DNA of 45,019 bases from Paludibacteraceae bacterium (GTDB lineage: Bacteria; Bacteroidota; Bacteroidia; Bacteroidales; Paludibacteraceae), in contig JAGBRL010000020.1 of assembly GCA_017632345.1 (NCBI GenBank), forward strand, positions 1-45,019, written 5' to 3'. The notes under the pieces were generated by a model. That model was given only the letters and a program-made list of their open reading frames with translations. It had not been told where the DNA came from and did no database searches. The translations under genes and the position numbers were made by a program. Numbering within the stretch: the first letter of the stretch is position 1; every line of letters starts with the position of its first letter. Positions 6,613-14,572 of the stretch are shown piece after piece.

Positions 6613-9450
6613 ATGAGTAAAGATTTTTTAGAAACTGAACAGATTGAGGTGCTTGGAGCGCGTGTTCACAACCTTAAAAATGTGGACGTGAGCATACCTC
6701 GAAATAAAATGACAGTGATAACGGGGCTTAGCGGAAGCGGCAAATCGTCGCTTGCGTTCGACACCATTTTTGCGGAAGGGCAACGCCGCTACATAGAGAC
6801 CTTTTCGGCTTACGCCCGCAATTTCCTTGGCAACTTAGAACGTCCTGACGTTGACAAAATCACCGGACTCAGCCCGGTTATATCTATTGAGCAAAAGACG
6901 ACAAACAAGAACCCGCGCTCCACGGTAGGCACTACCACAGAGGTTTACGACTTTCTGCGACTGCTCTTCGCTCGTGCCGGCGACGCTCACTCCTACGTGA
7001 CCGGAGAGAAGATGGTGAAATACACCGAAGAGCAAATACTGAAGCTCATCCACGAAAACTACAACGGGGAGGCTGTCTTTATCCTCGCTCCGCTGGTTCG
7101 TGCCAGAAAAGGTCATTACAAGGAGCTGTTCGAACACGTAAGAAAAAAGGGATATCTCAACGTGCGAGTTGACGGCGAAATGCGCGAGATTGTGCACGGC
7201 ATGAAGCTTGACCGATATAAAAATCACGACATAGAAGTTGTCATTGACAAACTTGTGATTTCAGAAAAGAACGCCCAGCGCATCAAAGAGTCTGTACAGA
7301 TTGCGATGAAACAGGGGAGCGGCTCCATCATCATAGCAAAGAAGGACGACGGTTCTGTGCGCCACTTCAGCCGACTGCTGATGTGCCCTACTTCCGGCAT
7401 CGCGTACTCTGACCCTGCGCCGCACCATTTCTCTTTCAACTCACCGCACGGAGCCTGTCCAAAATGCAAGGGACTCGGAATTGTAAACGAAATAGATTTT
7501 GACAAAATAATTCCAAATAGAGACGAAAGCATCTATTCTGGCGGAATCATTCCTCTCGGAAAATACAAGAACTCTTTGATATTCTGGCAATTGGAGACAA
7601 TCGCAGAGAAATACGGCTTTTCTCTAAAAACACCTATCAAGGAGATTCCGGAAGAAGCTCTGGACGCTATCCTCAACGGTACAGACGAGAAGATGCTCAT
7701 GAAAAACGGAGCGTTAGGTGCTTCCAATCTTATACTTTCTTTCGAAGGTGTGTTGCATTACATCGAAATGCAGCAAGACAGCGAAGCCTCTGCTACCGCA
7801 CAAAAATGGGCCAACCAATTCAGCAAAGTCGCAACCTGTCCGGAATGCAACGGACAGCGTCTGAAAAAGGAGGCTCTGCACTTCCGTATTGACGGAAAAA
7901 ACATCGCGGAACTCTCAAACATGGACCTTTCGGAGCTGAAAGAGTGGGTTGACACTGTTGAGCAAAAGATGTCTAAGAAACAAGCTAAAATCGCCTCTGA
8001 AATATTAAAAGAAATACGCTCCAGGCTTGGTTTCCTTTTGGATGTAGGGCTGGACTACTTGTCGCTTAACCGCACATCTGTGACTCTGTCCGGCGGAGAA
8101 AGCCAGCGCATCAGGCTCGCAACTCAGGTAGGCTCACAGCTTGTGAATGTGCTGTACATCCTGGACGAGCCGAGCATCGGTTTGCACCAACGCGACAACG
8201 TGAAGCTGATAAACTCCTTGAAGCAGCTGCGCGACATAGGCAACTCCATCATAGTTGTGGAACATGACAAGGACATGATGTTAGAGGCAGACTACATTGT
8301 AGATATGGGCCCGCACGCTGGTCGGCACGGCGGAGAGGTTGTGTTTGCCGGCACCCCCAAAGAGATGCTGAAAACATCAACCGTAACGGCAGACTATCTC
8401 AACGGAAAGCGAAATATAGAAATCCCAAAGGTGAAAAGGGAGGGCAACGGCCTGTTCATAAGTCTGAAAGGAGCAAGAGGCAACAACCTAAAAAATGTGG
8501 ACGTGACGTTTCCTTTGGGCAAGATGATATGCGTCACCGGCGTTTCGGGCAGCGGCAAGTCTTCACTAATAAACGACACGCTCCAGCCTATACTGAGCCA
8601 GCACTTCTACAGGTCGCTGCAAGACCCGCTACCTTACAGCTCAATAGAAGGCATCGAGAACATAGACAAGGTCATAAACGTGGACCAGTCGCCAATCGGA
8701 CGCACTCCGCGCTCAAACCCTGCGACGTACACTAATCTTTTCAGCGACATACGCTCCTTGTTCGTATCTCTTCCGGAGTCGAAAATGCGCGGTTACAAGC
8801 CCGGACGGTTCTCTTTTAACGTGAAAGGCGGACGCTGCGAAACATGCAGCGGAAACGGCTACAAAACAATAGAGATGAACTTCCTGCCCGACGTGTACGT
8901 GCCTTGCGAAGAGTGCCACGGAAAAAGATATAACCGCGAAACTCTCGAAATACGATACAAAGGCAAGTCTATCGCAGATGTGCTCGACCTGACAATAAAT
9001 CAGGCTGTTGAGTTTTTTGAAAATATCCCGACCATTTATCACAAAGTGAAAACGCTGCAAAGCGTGGGCTTGGGATACATTAAATTAGGGCAAAGCTCCA
9101 CCACTCTTTCCGGCGGTGAAAGCCAAAGAATCAAACTTGCCACCGAACTTATGAAAAAGGACACAGGCAAGACTCTCTACATACTTGACGAACCTACAAC
9201 GGGTCTGCACTTCGAAGATATCAGAATCTTGCTCGACGTGCTGAATAAACTTGTGGACAAAGGTAACTCCGTTATTGTGATAGAGCACAACCTTGACGTC
9301 ATTAAGGTGGCAGACTATATAATAGACATAGGCCCAAACGGCGGACGCGACGGCGGACAACTTTTGTGCGCAGGAACTCCAGAAGAAATTGTTAATTGTC
9401 CAGAAAGCATTACTGGCAAATTTTTGAAAAATGAACTAAAAAAACAATAA
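6613..9450 (+). CDS. uvrA: Excinuclease ABC subunit A
   Basis: The damage-recognition ATPase of nucleotide excision repair. The 945-residue protein carries two ABC ATPase modules. Walker A motifs are GLSGSGKSSLAFDT near residue 35 and GVSGSGKSSLINDT near residue 640. LSGGESQRI signatures occur twice, and Walker B motifs are LYILDEPSIGLHQRD and LYILDEPTTGLHFED. Zinc-binding pairs are CPKCKG, CPECNGQR, and CETCSGNG with CEECHGKRYN. Length matches the family. The ATG follows GGAAG weakly. It is preceded by a hairpin leader and followed 2 nt later by a small secreted-protein gene. No LexA-type operator was recognised upstream. Confidence 0.98.
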   Translation: MSKDFLETEQIEVLGARVHNLKNVDVSIPRNKMTVITGLSGSGKSSLAFDTIFAEGQRRYIETFSAYARNFLGNLERPDVDKITGLSPVISIEQKTTNKNPRSTVGTTTEVYDFLRLLFARAGDAHSYVTGEKMVKYTEEQILKLIHENYNGEAVFILAPLVRARKGHYKELFEHVRKKGYLNVRVDGEMREIVHGMKLDRYKNHDIEVVIDKLVISEKNAQRIKESVQIAMKQGSGSIIIAKKDDGSVRHFSRLLMCPTSGIAYSDPAPHHFSFNSPHGACPKCKGLGIVNEIDFDKIIPNRDESIYSGGIIPLGKYKNSLIFWQLETIAEKYGFSLKTPIKEIPEEALDAILNGTDEKMLMKNGALGASNLILSFEGVLHYIEMQQDSEASATAQKWANQFSKVATCPECNGQRLKKEALHFRIDGKNIAELSNMDLSELKEWVDTVEQKMSKKQAKIASEILKEIRSRLGFLLDVGLDYLSLNRTSVTLSGGESQRIRLATQVGSQLVNVLYILDEPSIGLHQRDNVKLINSLKQLRDIGNSIIVVEHDKDMMLEADYIVDMGPHAGRHGGEVVFAGTPKEMLKTSTVTADYLNGKRNIEIPKVKREGNGLFISLKGARGNNLKNVDVTFPLGKMICVTGVSGSGKSSLINDTLQPILSQHFYRSLQDPLPYSSIEGIENIDKVINVDQSPIGRTPRSNPATYTNLFSDIRSLFVSLPESKMRGYKPGRFSFNVKGGRCETCSGNGYKTIEMNFLPDVYVPCEECHGKRYNRETLEIRYKGKSIADVLDLTINQAVEFFENIPTIYHKVKTLQSVGLGYIKLGQSSTTLSGGESQRIKLATELMKKDTGKTLYILDEPTTGLHFEDIRILLDVLNKLVDKGNSVIVIEHNLDVIKVADYIIDIGPNGGRDGGQLLCAGTPEEIVNCPESITGKFLKNELKKQ

Positions 9451-9452
9451 AT

Positions 9453-9935
9453 ATGAATGCTAAAAATTTTAAAAGATACGGCGCTGCGCTGATTATCGCC
9501 ACTGCTCTTGGTTTCGGTTCTGACTTGTGCGCTCAGACTCAAAATGACTCTATGACAAATGTGCAGCACAGAAAAAGGGACATGCACAGAGATGACCATA
9601 GAAGAGACGACCACAGAAGAGATAACCACAGAAGAGAACACGTCAAACTGTTTCCTTTGCAAGACGAAAAATTTGCAATTATCACAGACAAGGTTAAGGA
9701 CGCCTCTTTCAAAGATTGCAAACTCGCACTTATAGAGGTAGGCTGCATAGACAACTATTTCGTTTGCAGACAAGTGCTCTCTTTGCTAAAGTTGTTCACT
9801 TTCGACGATGACAAGCTCGAAGTTCTGAAAATAATGAGCCCTTACATATTAGACAAGGAAAATTATGAAATGCTGTCTGAACACTTCACGTTTGACAAAA
9901 ACAAGAAAAGTGCTATGGACTTGCTGAAAAAATAA
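9453..9935 (+). CDS. Small secreted DUF4476 protein with His/Arg/Asp repeat
   Basis: A 160-residue protein with a signal peptide (cleavage likely after GSDLCAQ, about residue 28). A low-complexity basic/acidic segment of HRRDD/HRRDN units follows at residues 44-62. Then comes an alpha-helical domain with the DUF4476 pattern: FAIITDKVKDASFKDCKLAL, a QVLSLLKLFTFDDDKLEVLK helix, and DKENYEMLSEHFTFDKNKKSAMDLL. DUF4476 is common in Bacteroidota exported proteins and has no known activity. The His-rich stretch might bind metal or an anionic surface, which is only a guess. It starts 2 nt after the uvrA stop, so the two are probably cotranscribed although their roles look unrelated. Confidence 0.8.
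   Translation: MNAKNFKRYGAALIIATALGFGSDLCAQTQNDSMTNVQHRKRDMHRDDHRRDDHRRDNHRREHVKLFPLQDEKFAIITDKVKDASFKDCKLALIEVGCIDNYFVCRQVLSLLKLFTFDDDKLEVLKIMSPYILDKENYEMLSEHFTFDKNKKSAMDLLKK
9591..9635 (+). repeat. Three tandem 15-bp repeats coding for HRRDD-like units
   Basis: Three direct copies of a 15-bp unit of type GAnnACCAnAGAAGA (9591-9605, 9606-9620, 9621-9635) differ at a few positions and keep the reading frame. Such arrays can change copy number by slippage. Confidence 0.75.
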
Positions 9936-9946
9936 TGTGTTTTAAC

Positions 9947-10050
9947 ACGGCTTTTTCTTTAGATATTCAGACTTTCCGTTTTGTTTCCTCTCCGCCCAAA
10001 AGGCTGTACAAAGGATCTCTTGAATCATTGATTTTAGATGAAAAAGCCGT
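9947..10050. repeat. 11-bp inverted repeat enclosing 82 nt between DUF4476 gene and pncB
   Basis: ACGGCTTTTTC at 9947-9957 is matched by its perfect complement GAAAAAGCCGT at 10040-10050. A small internal hairpin GTGTT/AACAC (9937-9948) lies at the left. The loop is too long for a simple terminator. It may be a folded 3' UTR, a small RNA or a miniature mobile-element relic. Confidence 0.4.
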
Positions 10051-10130
10051 AATGTTTTAAGACAACATAAATTTTTAGAGTTTCCCGTTGGGGTTCATTT
10101 ACAGAAATTTCAAAAAAAACACATTTGGAT

Positions 10131-10161
10131 TTTGTTATTTAAAATAAAACTTGTATTTTTG
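10131..10161 (+). promoter_or_regulatory. Promoter of the NAD salvage operon
   Basis: TTTG (10131-10134), a 19-nt spacer and TATTTTTG (10154-10161) match the Bacteroidota housekeeping promoter exactly. The predicted start is near 10168, about 19 nt before the pncB ATG, so there is little room for a leader riboswitch. Confidence 0.75.
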
Positions 10162-10186
10162 ACACAAATAATAAAAATTAAGGCTT

Positions 10187-11437
10187 ATGGAAAAAATTAT
10201 GACATCTCTGTTAGAAACTGACCTATACAAATTTTCTATGGGCCAGGCTATATTTCATCAGTTTCCAAGTTTCAAAACCACATGGTCTTTTAAATGCAGA
10301 AACAAAGATGTGAAGTTCACCACTGAAATGGTTGCCGAAATAAAACATCAGCTGTCAGAATATTGCAAATTGCGATTCACAGAAGACGAACTTGAGTATC
10401 TGCGCAACATAGGTGTAAAGAGAAACAAAAACGGAAACATCACAAAAAAGGGCTGGATAAAAGACTCTTACATAGATTTTCTGCGAATATGGCACCCAAG
10501 GTACGAAGAGTTTGAAATAACTGACAATGCGGAATGCGGGCTAAGCATCGAAGCCAAAGGTACTTGGCTCAACACGAGCATGTACGAAATTCCAACTCTC
10601 GCCATAGTCAACGAGGTGTATTTCAAATATGCTTACAACTACGACGAACTTCTTGCTCAGTTCGAGACAAAACTGAATGCCAAAGTTGCAAATCTTGAGC
10701 AAAACATCTATGAACTAAGTTCGTTCTCTGAATTTGGGCTGCGACGCAGACTTTCTGCCGAATGCCAGGAGATGGCTGTAAAAAAACTGAAAGAGGCAAA
10801 AATCGACAGCAAATCAACGTTTGTGGGCACAAGCAACGTATATCTCGCAAAAAAACACGGACTGATGCCAGTGGGCACAATGGCTCACGAGTGGATTATG
10901 TGCGTCGGACAAGGAAACAGGGCCATAAATCCTGCTTATTCAAACCTATACGCAATGCGCGCTTGGGTGAATGAATTTAAGGTTCAAAACGGAACTGTGC
11001 TGACCGACACTATTACAACAGACTGCTTCTTGCGTGATTTTGACGAAGAGTTTGCCACTGTGTTCAGCGGAGTGAGGCACGACTCTGGCGACCCGTTCGT
11101 TTGGGGCGACAAAATGATCGAGCATTATAAAAATCTGGGCATCGACCCTTTGACTAAAACTTTGCTTTTCAGCGACAGCCTCAATTTTGAAAAGGCAACA
11201 AAACTGAAACGTTATTTTGACGGCAAAGCGAAAGTTGCTTTCGGAATAGGTACTTATCTTGCTAACGACACTGATGTCCCGCCTCTCAATATAGTAATGA
11301 AAACAACGTGCTGCAACGGCGGCGACGTAGCTAAAATCTCTGACACGCCTGGCAAAGGAATGTGCAAAGATCCTGATTATGTAGATTATTTGCAAAGGTC
11401 TATAGACTGGAGAATGAATCATGCTGAAATGTACTGA
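10187..11437 (+). CDS. pncB: Nicotinate phosphoribosyltransferase
   Basis: Makes nicotinate mononucleotide from nicotinate, PRPP and ATP, the committed Preiss-Handler step. The 416-residue protein begins with the characteristic LLETDLYKFSMGQAIFHQFP. Other family features are SEFGLRRR (near residue 185), FVGTSNVYLAKKHGL, PVGTMAHEWIM with the conserved active-site His, LTDTITTDCFL, GVRHDSGDPFVWG and LLFSDSLNFEKA. Length is normal. It is the first gene of a three-gene operon: the Nudix ATG follows 13 nt after the stop. The adjacent nicotinamidase domain would supply its substrate. Confidence 0.96.
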   Translation: MEKIMTSLLETDLYKFSMGQAIFHQFPSFKTTWSFKCRNKDVKFTTEMVAEIKHQLSEYCKLRFTEDELEYLRNIGVKRNKNGNITKKGWIKDSYIDFLRIWHPRYEEFEITDNAECGLSIEAKGTWLNTSMYEIPTLAIVNEVYFKYAYNYDELLAQFETKLNAKVANLEQNIYELSSFSEFGLRRRLSAECQEMAVKKLKEAKIDSKSTFVGTSNVYLAKKHGLMPVGTMAHEWIMCVGQGNRAINPAYSNLYAMRAWVNEFKVQNGTVLTDTITTDCFLRDFDEEFATVFSGVRHDSGDPFVWGDKMIEHYKNLGIDPLTKTLLFSDSLNFEKATKLKRYFDGKAKVAFGIGTYLANDTDVPPLNIVMKTTCCNGGDVAKISDTPGKGMCKDPDYVDYLQRSIDWRMNHAEMY

Positions 11438-11450
11438 TAAAACTCATGTT

Positions 11451-11999
11451 ATGAACAAATGGATAATAAACGAAACTGAAACTCTGCTCAGCACTCCTAT
11501 CGGAAAGTTCTGCAGCACGAGAAAAACCGACCCCAGCGGCACTGAGCGCAAATATGTATCCATGAAGGCGCCGGACTGGGTATGCGCTATTGTTCAGTTT
11601 GAAGATAAGCCGAACGAGTTTCTGATGGTTAAACTGTTCCGTCACGGCATAAACCAGGAGGTCGTCGAGTTCCCGTCCGGAATGGTGGACGACGGCGAGA
11701 GCGCGCTTCAGGCTCTTAGACGGGAACTGAAGGAAGAACTGGGAATAGACTGCGAAAACATCGTCAGTCTGACTGAGCTATACTCAGCCTGCCCAAACCC
11801 GGCATTCATGGACAACAAGATGACTTGCTACTTCGCTGTCATAAACGGATACGGAACTAACAATCCGGACGAAGACGAGTTTCTTGAATCCGAAATTGTC
11901 TCGGCTGAAAAGATGGGCAACATCGTCTCGGCTGACAACTACAACGTTATGATGAGATTCGCATGGGAACGTGCCATCTATTTAGGGTTAATTAAATGA
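11451..11999 (+). CDS. Nudix hydrolase, ADP-ribose pyrophosphatase-like
   Basis: A 182-residue protein with a complete Nudix box, G-x5-E-x7-RELKEELGI, beginning at GMVDDGES (about residue 77). It is preceded by EVVEFPSG, as in ADP-ribose pyrophosphatases. The ATG at 11451 (MNKWIINETE) is preferred to one at 11421 that lies inside pncB. The stop overlaps the next gene as ATGA, so translation is probably coupled. Its place between pncB and the NadE-PncA fusion suggests it acts on an NAD breakdown product such as ADP-ribose, or on a nicotinate dinucleotide. The fold is clear and the substrate is inferred from the family and context. Confidence 0.88.
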   Translation: MNKWIINETETLLSTPIGKFCSTRKTDPSGTERKYVSMKAPDWVCAIVQFEDKPNEFLMVKLFRHGINQEVVEFPSGMVDDGESALQALRRELKEELGIDCENIVSLTELYSACPNPAFMDNKMTCYFAVINGYGTNNPDEDEFLESEIVSAEKMGNIVSADNYNVMMRFAWERAIYLGLIK

Positions 12000-13294
12000 T
12001 TGTAAATCCAGAAGGCTTTAAATCCTTCAAGAATTTTATTATTATGAAAAAAATAAAGGACGAAATAGTGGCTTGGGTCAAAGACTACTTCGCTAAAAAT
12101 GGAGACAGTGAAACCAAAGCCCTCATAGGTATCAGCGGCGGCAAAGACAGCACTGTTGTCGCTGCAGTGTGTGTCGAGGCTCTTGGCAAAGACCGTGTAG
12201 TAGGCGTGCTTATGCCTAACGGCGTGCAGACTGACATTGCCGATTCAAAACGTGTCTGCGACTTCCTCGGCATCAAAAGTTACGAGATAAACTTGAAAGA
12301 AGGCTATGACGCTCTTGCTCAGGAAATCAGTTCTAAAACAGGCTGCGAATTAAGCTCGCAGTTCAAGACAAACACTCCTTCAAGGCTGAGAATGACAACC
12401 CTTTACGGCGTTGCAGCTCTTATTGGGAATTGCCGCATCTCTAACAACGGCAACTTGTCTGAAAGACTAATCGGATACTTCACTATCTGGGGCGATGGAG
12501 CAGGCGACTTTGCACCATTGGCTAATCTGTACGTGAGCGATGTTGTCAACCTCGGCATTGAACTCGGGCTGCCTGAAGATTTGGTAAGGAAAGTGCCGTC
12601 TGACGGCATGTGCGGAAAGACTGACGAAGACAATCTCGGTTTCTCTTATGCAGATATAGAAAAGGTGTCAAGAGGCTTATACAACGATGTTGAACCTGAA
12701 ATTGCGGCTAAAATAAAAAATAAGATTAACGGTATCAGCTGGAAATGCAAACTGCTTAACTTGCCATGCTTCGTCCCTTCACAAAAGGTTCTGGCTATCG
12801 TTGACGCTCAGAACGACTTCATTGACGGCAGTCTTGGTGTCGGCGTAGAAAAATGGTCCATTGCCAAAAAGAATATAATGGAACTTATCCGAAAAGAGAA
12901 CTATGACCGAATCGTATTCACAAAGGACTGGCATCCGGCAAACCACTGCTCTTTCAAAGAGCAAGGCGGACCTTGGCCTAGCCATTGCGTAGAAGGCGAG
13001 TTCGGAGCCGAGATAGACTCTGACTTCAGCAACATGAACGTAAGAGCAATTACAATAAACAAAGGCTGCAAGCAAGATACTGAAGAATATGGCATAGACG
13101 TGCTGACCGAATGCGTTAACGTAAAGGAGGTACATCTGGTCGGACTATGCTACGATTTCTGCGTAGCGTCATGTGCAAAGGAGACTGCAAAGAACAACCC
13201 TGGCACTAAGGTTGTCATCAAAAAAGCCGGCACGGTTGCAATTGACGACAATGCGGTGATCGACTTTGACGGATTAGACATCATTGTTGAATAA
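11996..13294 (+). CDS. Fused NAD synthetase (NadE) - nicotinamidase (PncA)
   Basis: A 432-residue two-domain protein. Residues 20-255 form an ammonia-dependent NAD synthetase with the P-loop GISGGKDST, NLSERLIGYFTIWGDGAGDF, and VPSDGMCGKTDEDNLGFSYADIE; no glutaminase domain is present. Residues 263-432 form a cysteine hydrolase of nicotinamidase type: VDAQNDF (catalytic Asp), FTKDWHPANHCSF (catalytic Lys; metal-ligand Asp and His), a second metal His in GGPWPSHCVEG, and LVGLCYDFCVASC with the nucleophilic Cys. All key residues are present, so both halves look active. The first ATG overlaps the Nudix stop; an internal ATG at 12044 is an alternative start. The protein joins the first and last steps of the Preiss-Handler route, with PncB encoded in the same operon and NadD absent. 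Confidence 0.93.
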   Translation: MIVNPEGFKSFKNFIIMKKIKDEIVAWVKDYFAKNGDSETKALIGISGGKDSTVVAAVCVEALGKDRVVGVLMPNGVQTDIADSKRVCDFLGIKSYEINLKEGYDALAQEISSKTGCELSSQFKTNTPSRLRMTTLYGVAALIGNCRISNNGNLSERLIGYFTIWGDGAGDFAPLANLYVSDVVNLGIELGLPEDLVRKVPSDGMCGKTDEDNLGFSYADIEKVSRGLYNDVEPEIAAKIKNKINGISWKCKLLNLPCFVPSQKVLAIVDAQNDFIDGSLGVGVEKWSIAKKNIMELIRKENYDRIVFTKDWHPANHCSFKEQGGPWPSHCVEGEFGAEIDSDFSNMNVRAITINKGCKQDTEEYGIDVLTECVNVKEVHLVGLCYDFCVASCAKETAKNNPGTKVVIKKAGTVAIDDNAVIDFDGLDIIVE

Positions 13295-13308
13295 CAACAA
13301 AAACTATC

Positions 13309-13381
13309 AAGGCTATTTCTATAAAATCAGGTCAAAACGACCAAGAACCCACGAGAGATTCTAATTTATAGAAATAGCCTT
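13309..13381. terminator. Large bidirectional terminator-like hairpin between convergent genes
   Basis: A perfect 17-bp inverted repeat (13309-13325 and 13365-13381; arm AAGGCTATTTCTATAAA) encloses 39 nt that hold a nested GGTC/GACC hairpin (13330-13342). It fills the gap between the convergent NAD operon and the beta-barrel gene, with T-rich sequence on either outgoing strand. It is long for a simple terminator. Confidence 0.6.
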
Positions 13382-13384
13382 TAT

Positions 13385-14551
13385 TTACTCTTCGAATTTA
13401 ACTATACCCTTTCGCTTTTTAACATAAAAGCTGCGATTGAAATTATAAGTCAGTCGCACACCAAAACTCATGCACTTAGTTTCGCCTAAGATGCGTTTCC
13501 CTGTCCTGTTGCTCGTGCTAGAAAGCAAACTTTGCGCATCTATAGAAACAGGGACATCAAAAGAACGTGAAACCACAGCCCCCTTTATAGACGAGCGGTC
13601 GGCGCCTTCCGGCAAATAATCAAAATCATTACGGTTCTTCAGATTAATACCCTTCACTGTATAATCTGCATAAACACCTATACCTACGCTATTTTTCGAC
13701 TTCAGCACCAGCTGATATTCCAAATCGCCCGACAACATTACAAAAAGAGGCGTCACTGAATAATAGCCATCGTTTTTAAGTTCGGAGAACTCTCCGCACC
13801 CAATCACTTTAGCATCATCTACAAACACATCGTACTCCGGATAATATGCAGAGGTTTTAAGGTTCTCTATTGTCTGAGAATAGTCAACTTTAAGCGGCAT
13901 GCCCACCTTAGCGCCCAAGCCCACCACAAAGCCGCCAAACTGAAACAAAGCCTGGACAGGGAACTCCATTTGGTAATAAGACACATCCTCATGAACATTG
14001 GCAAGTCTGTAGTCATACTTGTAAAAATCGCCCTCATCATCCACCGACACATAGTAATCCTCTATTTCCCCGTTCATCGAAAAAGAACAAGAAGAACGAA
14101 CCACGTCAATACCGGAACGCACACCGGCATAATGCGTAAAATAGTATGAATAACGAGCGCCAACCCCTATACCTGTACCTAATTCATGCTTCACGCCAGG
14201 GCTGTCAAAAAAGAACCCTGATTTTCCTGCACTGACCATTGCAGAAAAGCGATGACGAGCAAACGGTTTGCCTAATGTATCCGGGAAAAGCTTATCCATC
14301 GAAGGGAAGAAATCATAATTAAGCCACCAAGCGTGTTTGCCTGTGTACATATTATTTTTCCTCTTCACCTTCGACTGCGAGAACGACACCACCTTAGCCC
14401 TGGCCGCCTTCTGCATCTGCTTGTCCGCCCTCCGTCTCTGCCGCTCCGACATCTGAGCCGACACGTCAGACACATCAAACGAGAGCATGACAAAAAGCAG
14501 CAAAAAAAGCCTCACAATCCAATAACCCCTTATGTCAAAAAGCCTCAACAT
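13385..14551 (-). CDS. Outer-membrane beta-barrel protein linked to the giant surface protein
   Basis: A 388-residue protein with a signal peptide (WIVRLFLLLFVMLSFDVSDVSAQ) and a short basic segment (QMSERQRRRADKQMQK). Alternating hydrophobic strands then fit an outer-membrane barrel, e.g. GTGIGVGARYSYYF, HYAGVRSGIDVV, FPVQALFQFGGFVVGLGAKVGMP, NSVGIGVYADYTVKG and FGVRLTYNFNRSFYV. It resembles the general Bacteroidota outer membrane beta-barrel families (PF13568/PF13505 type). The PorP/SprF hallmarks were not recognised. It starts 21 nt after the stop of the 2,588-residue T9SS substrate gene, so the two are almost certainly one operon. A role in anchoring or helping to display that protein is inferred from position. 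Confidence 0.8.
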   Translation of the reverse strand: MLRLFDIRGYWIVRLFLLLFVMLSFDVSDVSAQMSERQRRRADKQMQKAARAKVVSFSQSKVKRKNNMYTGKHAWWLNYDFFPSMDKLFPDTLGKPFARHRFSAMVSAGKSGFFFDSPGVKHELGTGIGVGARYSYYFTHYAGVRSGIDVVRSSCSFSMNGEIEDYYVSVDDEGDFYKYDYRLANVHEDVSYYQMEFPVQALFQFGGFVVGLGAKVGMPLKVDYSQTIENLKTSAYYPEYDVFVDDAKVIGCGEFSELKNDGYYSVTPLFVMLSGDLEYQLVLKSKNSVGIGVYADYTVKGINLKNRNDFDYLPEGADRSSIKGAVVSRSFDVPVSIDAQSLLSSTSNRTGKRILGETKCMSFGVRLTYNFNRSFYVKKRKGIVKFEE

Positions 14552-14572
14552 TTAAATACCAATCAAATCATC

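Noticed and set aside
10080..10186. A possible NAD- or nicotinate-sensing riboswitch before pncB
   Set aside because: The promoter places the transcript start about 19 nt before the ATG, leaving no room for an aptamer.
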